The notes beneath the pieces were generated by a model. It was given only the letters and a program-made list of their open reading frames with translations. It was not told the DNA's origin and made no database searches. From positions 1,798,001 through 1,862,000 of the forward strand of contig NZ_CP079863.1 of NCBI RefSeq assembly GCF_025263485.1: a DNA stretch of 64,000 nt, written 5' to 3'. Numbering within the stretch: position 1 is the stretch's first letter; each line of letters starts with the position of its first letter. Both the position numbers and the translations under genes were made by a program. Positions 57,978-64,000 of this stretch are shown here, one piece after another. The stretch comes from Mycobacterium sp. SMC-2 (GTDB lineage: Bacteria > Actinomycetota > Actinomycetes > Mycobacteriales > Mycobacteriaceae).

Positions 57978-58865
57978 ATGCACCCAGAGCTCAGCATGCT
58001 GCTCGACGCGCAGGGCGGAGTCGTCACATCCGCCCAGGCCTTGCGGTTCCTTTCCCGCCGCGGCCTGGAGGCACACGTGAATGCCGGTGCCCTACATAAG
58101 GTTTGGCATGGCATCTACGGCCGGGGCCGACTCACAACTGCCCTGCAACTTCGCGGGCTTGACCTGGCCACCGGCACGAGCGTCGCAGCTTGCATGGGTA
58201 CAGCCGCGGCAGTCTACGGTTTCGACACGGAGGCGACGCCCGATCTGCACGTCGTCGAGCCTGATGGCCGGCGGTTGCGATCGGCCGACGGCCTGGTGGT
58301 GCATCGGCGGGACGGCGCACCACTGACCACGGTCGGCGGACGGCCGGCTACCGCGCCCGCGTGGACGGCGATAGAGGTCGCCCGCAGCCTGCGCCGGCCG
58401 CGAGCCCTGGCCACGCTGGATGCGGCGCTGCGCAGCGGAAGGTGCGGCCGCGACGAGATGAGACGGATGCTCACGCTGCAGTCCGGGCGCCGCGGCGTCG
58501 TCAACATACGCGAGTTGCTGCCGTTGGCTTCCGCGCTGGCCGAGTCGCCGATGGAGAGCGAGGCGCGGTTGGTCATGATCGACGGCGGGTTACCCGAGCC
58601 GGTACTGCAGTACGAGGTCGTGGACCTAAAGGGAAACGTCTGGCGGCTCGACTTCGCCTGGCCCGAGTACCGCGTCGCGGCCGAGTACGACGGCGTCGAC
58701 TGGCACAGCGGGCCGGAGGCTTTCCGTCGTGACCGTCGGCGCGGCGGGGTGTTGCAGGACTTGGGCTGGGTGGTCGTGCCGATCATCGCCGAGGACGTGA
58801 GGTGCCGGCCTCGCGAACTCGTCGCTCGCATCGAGCGGCGATTGGAGCATGCCCGGGCGGCGTGA
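57978..58865 (+). CDS. DUF559/Vsr-like nuclease-fold protein with AbiEi-like N-terminus
   Basis: This is a 295-residue protein. The first 120 residues (AQALRFLSRRGLEAHVNAGALHKVWHGIYGRG) resemble the winged-helix AbiEi-type antitoxin domain. The C-terminus (PMESEARLVMIDGG...WRLDFAWPEYRVAAEYDG.DWH...RDRRRGGVLQDLGWVVVPI) has the PD-(D/E)xK pattern of DUF559/Vsr nucleases: Glu, Asp in RLDF and E-Y-D. ATG at 57978 is preferred; 57969 and an upstream TTG at 57942 are alternatives. Biological role unknown. The gene is boxed by 63-bp inverted repeats, with the stop codon reaching 2 bp into the right copy. Confidence 0.85.
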   Translation: MHPELSMLLDAQGGVVTSAQALRFLSRRGLEAHVNAGALHKVWHGIYGRGRLTTALQLRGLDLATGTSVAACMGTAAAVYGFDTEATPDLHVVEPDGRRLRSADGLVVHRRDGAPLTTVGGRPATAPAWTAIEVARSLRRPRALATLDAALRSGRCGRDEMRRMLTLQSGRRGVVNIRELLPLASALAESPMESEARLVMIDGGLPEPVLQYEVVDLKGNVWRLDFAWPEYRVAAEYDGVDWHSGPEAFRRDRRRGGVLQDLGWVVVPIIAEDVRCRPRELVARIERRLEHARAA

Positions 58866-58926
58866 GCGTCCGCAAATTGCCGCGCTATGCGGCGTGTCGC
58901 CGTACAAACACGGTCGCTCGCGGGAG
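58864..58926. repeat. 63-bp right inverted repeat flanking the DUF559-type gene
   Basis: This is the inverse complement of 57868-57930, with a single mismatch (CAATTT versus CAGTTT). It starts in the stop codon of the DUF559-type gene and ends 5 bp before the stop of the gamma-glutamylcyclotransferase-family gene. Sequence identity ends sharply at both borders. Confidence 0.95.
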
Positions 58927-58931
58927 AAACG

Positions 58932-59408
58932 TCACCCCGTGCCCGGGCCGACGTTATGGGCGGGCCGAGTCCGCAGGTTGTGCACGTAATCGGCTGGCGC
59001 TCCGGCGATTTCGGCCGCATCGGCCATCACTCCCAGGTACCGGGCCGAGGGCAGGCCGCCCTCCCAGGCGTCGAGCACATACAGCCACGCGAGCACGGGG
59101 TCGGTGCTGGTGTCCGACGAGATGCGCTCCACCCGGCACCGGATCTTCTTGTGGACGCCGAACTCCGAGCCCTCCCACCGGTCGAGGTTCTTCTCGTCGG
59201 CCGGGGTCATGTCGTAGAGGACCACGAACACCTTGGAAGTCGGGTCTTCGACGACGGTGGCCAGCGCGCCTTCCCAGCCGATGTCCTCGCCCCCGAACGT
59301 CAACCGCCAGCCGTGCAGCCAGCCGGTTCCGGCCATCGGCGAATGGGGTGCGCGCTTGAGCATCTGCTCGGGATCCATGTTCGACCCGTAGGCGGCGTAG
59401 AGCGGCAC
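58932..59408 (-). CDS. Gamma-glutamylcyclotransferase-family protein (Rv3304-like)
   Basis: This is a 158-residue protein of the GGCT/AIG2-like fold. The N-terminal YAAYGSNMDPEQM is the substrate-binding YGSN motif, and TPADEKNLDRWEGSEFGVH carries the catalytic Glu region. Activity is presumably release of 5-oxoproline from gamma-glutamyl compounds, or an unrelated use of the fold. GTG at 59408 starts MPLYAAYGSN. It diverges from lpdA with 84 bp between the starts. Confidence 0.9.
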   Translation of the reverse strand: MPLYAAYGSNMDPEQMLKRAPHSPMAGTGWLHGWRLTFGGEDIGWEGALATVVEDPTSKVFVVLYDMTPADEKNLDRWEGSEFGVHKKIRCRVERISSDTSTDPVLAWLYVLDAWEGGLPSARYLGVMADAAEIAGAPADYVHNLRTRPAHNVGPGTG

Positions 59409-59480
59409 GGGGAAATCTTAGACGTCGCCCCCGCCGCCGTGCGCATCGTCGCCGCGCTGCACGGTGCCAGGTTCCCCGGC

Positions 59481-59486
59481 TAGGTT
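59481..59486 (+). promoter_or_regulatory. Probable -10 of lpdA (leaderless)
   Basis: TAGGTT fits TANNNT and ends 6 bp before the lpdA GTG, the same layout as sigJ (TAGGCT) and the DUF222 gene (TAGTTT) in this window. Confidence 0.42.
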
Positions 59487-59492
59487 GGGGCT

Positions 59493-60908
59493 GTGGCGAC
59501 CCGCATCGTGATCCTCGGTGGCGGCCCGGCCGGTTACGAAGCCGCGCTGGTGGCCGCCACCTCACACCCCGACACCACCCACGTCACCGTGATCGACTCC
59601 GACGGGATCGGCGGCGCGGCCGTGCTGGATGACTGCGTGCCGTCCAAGACGTTCATCGCCTCGACCTGGCTGCGCACCGAGTTGCGCCGCGCGCCGCGGC
59701 TGGGGTTCGACATCGACCTCGACGACGCCAAGATCTCGCTGCCGCAGATTCACGCCCGGGTCAAGCAACTCGCCACGGAGCAGTCGGCCGACATCACCGA
59801 ACAGCTGCTCGGCATGGGTGTGCACGTGGTCGCCGGGCGCGCCGAGCTGATCGACCCCACGCCCGGGCTGGCCTGCCACCGCGTCAGGGCGACCGCGGCC
59901 GACGGCACCGTCAGCGAGTACGAGGCCGACGTCGTGCTGATCGCGACCGGCGCCAGCCCGCGGATCCTGCCGTCGGCCCGGCCCGACGGCGAGCGCATCC
60001 TGACCTGGCGGCAGCTCTACAACCTCGAGGCGCTGCCCGAACGCCTCGTCGTGGTCGGATCGGGCGTCACCGGCGCCGAGTTCGTGCACGCCTACACCGA
60101 GCTGGGCGTGCCGGTGACGGTGGTCGCCAGCCGGGACCGCGTGCTGCCCTACGAGGACGCCGACGCCGCGCTGGTCCTGGAGGAGGCGTTCTCCGAGCGC
60201 GGCGTCGAGTTGGTCAAGAACGCCCGCGCCCAGTCGGTCACCCGCACAGACCACGGCGTGCTGGTCACCCTGGCCGACGGGCGCACCGTCGAGGGCAGCC
60301 ACGCCCTGATGACCATCGGGTCGGTGCCCAACACCGGCGGCCTCGGGCTGGACCGGGTGGGCATCGAGCTGGGCCGCGGCGGCTATTTGACCGTGGACCG
60401 GGTGTCGCGGACCTCGGTGGCCGGCATCTACGCCGCCGGAGACTGCACCGGCCTGCTGCCGCTGGCCTCGGTGGCCGCCATGCAGGGCCGGATCGCGATG
60501 TACCACGCGCTGGGCGAGGGCGTCAGCCCGATCCGGTTGCGCACGGTGGCGGCGACGGTGTTCACCCGGCCCGAGATCGCGGCCGTCGGCGTGCCGCAGA
60601 CGATGATCGACGACGGTTCGGTGCCGGCCCGCACGATCATGCTGCCGCTGCGGACCAACGCGCGGGCCAAGATGTCGGGTCTGCGACAGGGTTTCGTGAA
60701 GATGTTCTGCCGCAAGTCCACCGGCGTGGTGATCGGCGGCGTGGTGGTGGCCCCGATCGCCTCCGAGCTTATCCTGCCCATCGCCGTGGCCGTCCAAAAC
60801 CGGATCACCGTCAACGAGCTGGCCCAGACGCTCGCCGTTTACCCGTCGTTGTCGGGATCGATAACCGAGGCCGCTCGTCGGCTGATGGCGCACGACGATC
60901 TCGACTAG
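59493..60908 (+). CDS. lpdA: NAD(P)H quinone reductase of the lipoamide dehydrogenase family
   Basis: This 471-residue flavoprotein has the pyridine nucleotide-disulfide reductase fold: FAD site VILGGGPAGYEAAL, NAD site VVVGSGVTGAEFVHAYTELG, FAD site IYAAGDCTG and a dimerization domain ending in YPSLSGSITEAARRL. The redox site reads AAVLDDCVPSK: the first Cys of the CxxxxC disulfide is missing, as in M. tuberculosis LpdA (Rv3303c), a quinone reductase rather than a dihydrolipoamide dehydrogenase. GTG at 59493 is 6 bp after TAGGTT (59481-59486), so leaderless. glpD2 follows after 31 bp. Confidence 0.95.
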   Translation: MATRIVILGGGPAGYEAALVAATSHPDTTHVTVIDSDGIGGAAVLDDCVPSKTFIASTWLRTELRRAPRLGFDIDLDDAKISLPQIHARVKQLATEQSADITEQLLGMGVHVVAGRAELIDPTPGLACHRVRATAADGTVSEYEADVVLIATGASPRILPSARPDGERILTWRQLYNLEALPERLVVVGSGVTGAEFVHAYTELGVPVTVVASRDRVLPYEDADAALVLEEAFSERGVELVKNARAQSVTRTDHGVLVTLADGRTVEGSHALMTIGSVPNTGGLGLDRVGIELGRGGYLTVDRVSRTSVAGIYAAGDCTGLLPLASVAAMQGRIAMYHALGEGVSPIRLRTVAATVFTRPEIAAVGVPQTMIDDGSVPARTIMLPLRTNARAKMSGLRQGFVKMFCRKSTGVVIGGVVVAPIASELILPIAVAVQNRITVNELAQTLAVYPSLSGSITEAARRLMAHDDLD

Positions 60909-60939
60909 CCTTGGTTCGACACCTGAGGAGTCCTCTGCC

Positions 60940-62694
60940 GTGACCGATCCGATCCACGTGCCCAGCGAGTTGGGCGCGCCGGTGTCCGTGCTGGGACCCC
61001 AGCATCGCGAGGTGGCCTGGGAGCGGCTGGGCACCGAGCAGTTCGACGTCGTCGTCATCGGGGGCGGAGTGGTGGGCTCCGGCTGCGCGCTGGACGCCGC
61101 CACCCGAGGGCTCAAGGTAGCGCTGGTGGAGGCGCGCGATTTCGCGTCGGGCACGTCGAGCCGCTCGTCGAAGATGTTCCACGGCGGGCTGCGCTACCTC
61201 GAACAGCTGGAATTCGGGCTGGTGCGCGAGGCGCTCTACGAGCGCGAGCTCTCGCTGACCACCCTGGCGCCGCATCTGGTCAAGCCGATGCCGTTCTTGT
61301 TCCCGCTGACCAACCGCGTGTGGGAACGGCCCTACGTCGCGGCGGGCATCTTCCTCTACGACCGGATGGGTGGTGCGAAATCCGTTCCCGCGCAAAAGCA
61401 TCTGACCCGGGCCGGTGCACTGCGGTTGAGCCCTGGCCTCAAGCGCAGCGCGTTGATCGGCGGCATCCGCTACTACGACACCGTCGTCGACGACGCCCGG
61501 CACACCATGACCGTCGCACGCACCGCCGCCCACTACGGCGCCGTGGTGCGAACCTCCTCTCAGGTGGTCGCCTTGCTGCGCGAGGGCGATCGGGTGACCG
61601 GCGTGCGGGTCCGCGACTCCGAGGACGGCGCCGTCACGGAAGTCCGCGGCCACGTCGTGGTCAACGCGACCGGGGTATGGACCGACGAGATCCAGGCGTT
61701 GTCCAAGCAGCGCGGGCGGTTTCAGGTGCGCGCCTCCAAGGGCGTGCACGTGGTGGTGCCGCGCGACCGCATCGTCAGCGACGTCGCCATCATCCTGCGC
61801 ACCGAGAAATCGGTGATGTTCGTCATCCCGTGGGGCAGCCACTGGATCATCGGCACTACCGACACCGACTGGGATCTGGACCTGGCCCACCCCGCGGCCA
61901 CCAAGGCCGACATCGACTACATCCTGCAGACCGTCAACACCGTGCTGGCCATCCCGCTGACCCATGCCGACATCGACGGGGTGTACGCCGGGCTGCGGCC
62001 GCTGCTGGCCGGCGAGAGCGAGGAGACCTCCAAGCTGTCCCGGGAGCACGCCGTGGCGGTGCCCGCCCCGGGCCTGGTGGCGATCGCCGGCGGCAAGTAC
62101 ACCACCTATCGGGTGATGGCCGCCGACGCGATCGACGCCGCGGCGCAGTTCATCCCGGCCCGGGTGGCGCCCTCGATCACCGAAAAGGTCAGCCTGCTGG
62201 GCGCCGACGGTTACTTCGCGCTGGTCAATCAGGCGGAACACGTTGCCGCCCTTCAGGGTTTGCATCCGTACCGAGTTCGGCACCTGCTGGACCGCTACGG
62301 TTCGCTGATCGGCGACGTGCTGGGCCTGGCGGCCGGAAACGCCGACCTGCTCAGCCCGATCAAGGAGGCGCCGGGCTACCTGAAGGTGGAGGCGCTGTAC
62401 GCCGTGACGGCGGAGGGGGCGCTGCACCTGGAGGACATCCTGGCCCGCCGGATGCGGATCTCCATCGAGTACTCGCACCGCGGCGTCGACTGCGCCCGCG
62501 AGGTGGCCGACGTGGTGGCTCCGGTGCTCGGCTGGTCGGCGGGGGACGTCGAGCGCGAGGTTGCCAACTACTGCGCGCGGGTGGAGGCCGAGATCCTGTC
62601 CCAGGCCCAGCCCGACGACGTGTCGGCGGACGAATTGCGGGCGAGCGCCCCGGAGGCGCGCGCCGAGATTCTCGAGCCGGTGCCTTTGAATTGA
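60940..62694 (+). CDS. glpD2: FAD-dependent glycerol-3-phosphate dehydrogenase
   Basis: This 584-residue membrane-associated flavoenzyme oxidises glycerol-3-phosphate to dihydroxyacetone phosphate and passes electrons to quinone. Signatures are VVVIGGGVVGSGCALDAATRG, FASGTSSRSSKMFHGGLRYLEQ, WDLDLAHPAATKADIDYIL, GVYAGLRPLLAG, and the substrate Arg in AGGKYTTYRVMA; the GlpO/GlpD C-terminal domain ends with HRGVDCAREVADVVAPVLG. GTG at 60940 follows GAGGAG nine bases upstream. lpdA-glpD2 together feed electrons to quinones. Confidence 0.97.
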   Translation: MTDPIHVPSELGAPVSVLGPQHREVAWERLGTEQFDVVVIGGGVVGSGCALDAATRGLKVALVEARDFASGTSSRSSKMFHGGLRYLEQLEFGLVREALYERELSLTTLAPHLVKPMPFLFPLTNRVWERPYVAAGIFLYDRMGGAKSVPAQKHLTRAGALRLSPGLKRSALIGGIRYYDTVVDDARHTMTVARTAAHYGAVVRTSSQVVALLREGDRVTGVRVRDSEDGAVTEVRGHVVVNATGVWTDEIQALSKQRGRFQVRASKGVHVVVPRDRIVSDVAIILRTEKSVMFVIPWGSHWIIGTTDTDWDLDLAHPAATKADIDYILQTVNTVLAIPLTHADIDGVYAGLRPLLAGESEETSKLSREHAVAVPAPGLVAIAGGKYTTYRVMAADAIDAAAQFIPARVAPSITEKVSLLGADGYFALVNQAEHVAALQGLHPYRVRHLLDRYGSLIGDVLGLAAGNADLLSPIKEAPGYLKVEALYAVTAEGALHLEDILARRMRISIEYSHRGVDCAREVADVVAPVLGWSAGDVEREVANYCARVEAEILSQAQPDDVSADELRASAPEARAEILEPVPLN

Positions 62695-62698
62695 GCGT

Positions 62699-63562
62699 GT
62701 GGTGAGGCCGGCGCCGCTTCCCGTTCGCGACGGGCTCGGCCCGGCGCGGGTGCGGCTGCGCGGGGGGCCGGTTTTGGCCGAGCTGACCGCCCGGTTCGGC
62801 GCGCCGGCGCGGTCGAAGGTGCTGGCCGGGGAGGTGGTGGACGCCGGCGGCGCGGTGGTCGACGAGGCCACGGTGCTGCCGGCCGGTGCCAGCGTCTACC
62901 TCTATCGCGAACTGCCGGAAGAGGTTTCCGTCCCTTTTGACATCCCGGTGCTTCACCGCGACGCGGACATCGTGGTGGTCGACAAGCCGCACTTCCTGGC
63001 CACCATGCCCCGGGGCCGGCACGTGGCGCAGACGGCGCTGGTGCGGCTGCGCCGGGAACTTGGGCTGCCGGAGCTGAGCCCGGCTCATCGGCTCGACCGG
63101 CTGACCGCCGGGGTGCTGGTCTTCACGGCCCGCCGCGAGGTGCGCGGCGCATACCAGACGCTGTTCTCGCGGGGCTTGGTGCGCAAGACATATCTGGCGC
63201 GCGCCGCCGTCGATCCGGCCCTGGTGTTGCCGCGCGTGGTGCGCAGCCGGATCGTCAAGCGGCGCGGCGTTTTGCAGGCCGCCTGCGAACCGGGAGCGCC
63301 GAACGCGGAGACGCTGGTGGAACTTGTTTCCCCGGACGGGCTGTACCGGCTGACCCCGCGCACCGGACGCACCCACCAGCTGCGCGTGCACATGGCCTCG
63401 CTTGGGGTGCCCATCGACGGTGATCCGTTGTACCCCAACGTCATCGACGTGGCTGCCGACGACTTCAACACGCCGCTGCGGTTGCTGGCGCAGCGCCTCG
63501 AGTTCGACGACCCCGTGACGGGCGCCCGCCGCGAATTCGTCAGCGACAGGCCGGTGCCCTAG
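62699..63562 (+). CDS. RluA-family pseudouridine synthase (Rv3300c-like)
   Basis: This is a 287-residue pseudouridine synthase: S4-like N-terminal domain (RSKVLAGEVVDAGGAVVDEATVLPAG), then the catalytic domain with the nucleophile Asp in AHRLDRLTAGVLVF and GRTHQLRVHMASLGVPIDGDPLYP. It modifies uridine in rRNA or tRNA; the target site is not predictable. Start GTG at 62699 or 62702 lies right after glpD2. In M. tuberculosis phoY1 lies between the two genes (memory); it is absent here. Confidence 0.92.
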   Translation: MVRPAPLPVRDGLGPARVRLRGGPVLAELTARFGAPARSKVLAGEVVDAGGAVVDEATVLPAGASVYLYRELPEEVSVPFDIPVLHRDADIVVVDKPHFLATMPRGRHVAQTALVRLRRELGLPELSPAHRLDRLTAGVLVFTARREVRGAYQTLFSRGLVRKTYLARAAVDPALVLPRVVRSRIVKRRGVLQAACEPGAPNAETLVELVSPDGLYRLTPRTGRTHQLRVHMASLGVPIDGDPLYPNVIDVAADDFNTPLRLLAQRLEFDDPVTGARREFVSDRPVP

Positions 63563-63589
63563 CTTCGCCGATGCCGGCCGCGTCGGCGC

Positions 63590-63761
63590 ATGCGCGTTCC
63601 GGATCGGGCCGGCGACTCGGAGACCGCGCTGCTGCGCTACCTGATGTACGGGCTGTTGGAAGAGACGCTATGCGGGCTTCATCAGCTTCGCCAGCGTCCT
63701 GCCCGTCGCTGCCGAAGCGGTCGACCGCGGCCTTTGGGCGCTGCGCGCCGGGCTGCACTAG
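63590..63761 (+). pseudogene. Probable frameshifted short gene
   Basis: The frame from ATG 63590 reads MRVPDRAGDSETALLRYL...LEETLC, then degenerates. If one G is removed from GGG (63674-63676) it continues as GFISFASVLPVAAEAVDRGL to a TAG at 63761: a coherent 56-residue product with codon use like real genes. So a single-base insertion, or a sequencing error in GGG, is likely. I recognise no family. The remaining bases between the pseudouridine synthase and the right-end gene hold nothing else. Confidence 0.35.
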
Positions 63762-63783
63762 TAGGTCCAGCCCGGCCTGTCAC

Positions 63784-64000
63784 TCAGAACAGGTCGTAGG
63801 ACTGGCGAGCGATCGTGAAGCCGTGACCGGTCCCGACGTCCCGGCACGTGATGCCCGATTCGGCACTGTCGCAGCGCAGCGCTCCCGCAGTGATCGAGTC
63901 CCCGTAGGCCAGCGGGTTGCCCTGGGTCATCGCGGTGTCTCCGGCACACACGAATCGTGCGGGGCCGCCTGCACGCAGTGTGAGGCCCTGCCCGTAACCG
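63784..64000 (-). CDS. Secreted protein of the DUF6636 type, C-terminal part only
   Basis: The open frame read leftward from the window edge ends at the TGA (63786-63784) and encodes GYGQGLTLRAGGPARFVCAG, then DTAMTQGNPLAYGDSITAGA, LRCDSAESGITCRDVGTGHG and FTIARQSYDLF. The evenly spaced Cys, the CAGDT and LAYGDS motifs and the GHGFTIARQSY tail match the exported mycobacterial DUF6636 family. Function unknown. The N-terminus and signal lie beyond the window. Confidence 0.8.
   Translation of the reverse strand, partial: GYGQGLTLRAGGPARFVCAGDTAMTQGNPLAYGDSITAGALRCDSAESGITCRDVGTGHGFTIARQSYDLF

Noticed and set aside
60811..62871. A 686-codon minus-strand frame opposite glpD2
   Set aside because: Same reason: antisense to glpD2 and without domain motifs.

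Overview
This window is mycobacterial chromosome: GC-rich, with many GTG starts, ATGA/GTGA gene overlaps, MmpL/MmpS and SapM homologues, and long blocks in the gene order of the M. tuberculosis Rv33xx region. Details such as tandem icd2-icd1 and an inserted cutinase suggest a slow grower near the M. avium complex. That placement is inference from gene content, not from a search. There are no rRNA, tRNA or CRISPR features that I can see.

Layout. 1-4945: two tandem FHA-ABC transporters of the Rv1747 type, the first cut by the window edge. 5022-11077: old yellow enzyme, folD, a DUF3017 protein, an exported repeat protein, a berberine-bridge-type flavoprotein and a DUF222/HNH (13E12) protein. 11084-14762: the methionine unit metZ-metX-methyltransferase, read leftward behind a SAM-IV riboswitch and a cysteine-rich leader ORF. 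14762-23729: two unrelated NADP isocitrate dehydrogenases in tandem, a hydrolase, trpS, a BrkB-family protein, nagA and a sugar transporter.

23776-34621 is the main accessory block. Two copies of a convergent MFS + MmpL cassette lie in the same orientation on either side of dacB1. Only the first keeps an mmpS. Both MFS promoters carry the same pair of sites 34 bp apart, and both mmp promoters share another element.

34647-45374: an aminotransferase and the ECF41-type sigma factor sigJ diverge across a 57-bp tandem repeat. They are followed by an Asp/Glu racemase-like gene, a carboxymuconolactone decarboxylase-family gene, the sdhCDAB operon, and the nucleoside salvage operon cdd-deoA-add. 45467-49362: a GntR regulator diverging from a bicupin protein, then two convergent membrane VWA proteins.

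49406-63562: a block matching Rv3311 to Rv3300c (Rv3311 homologue, sapM, upp, pmmB, deoD, amiB1, amiA1, GGCT protein, lpdA, glpD2, pseudouridine synthase). It is interrupted by a cutinase and by a DUF559-type gene framed by 63-bp inverted repeats with 62/63 identity. The right end holds a probable frameshifted small gene and the 3' part of a DUF6636-like secreted protein.

Together the genes cover one-carbon and methionine metabolism, the TCA/respiratory entry (icd, sdh, glpD2, lpdA), nucleoside salvage (cdd, deoA, add, upp, pmmB, deoD), and cell-envelope transport and remodelling. Statements about M. tuberculosis gene order are from memory.
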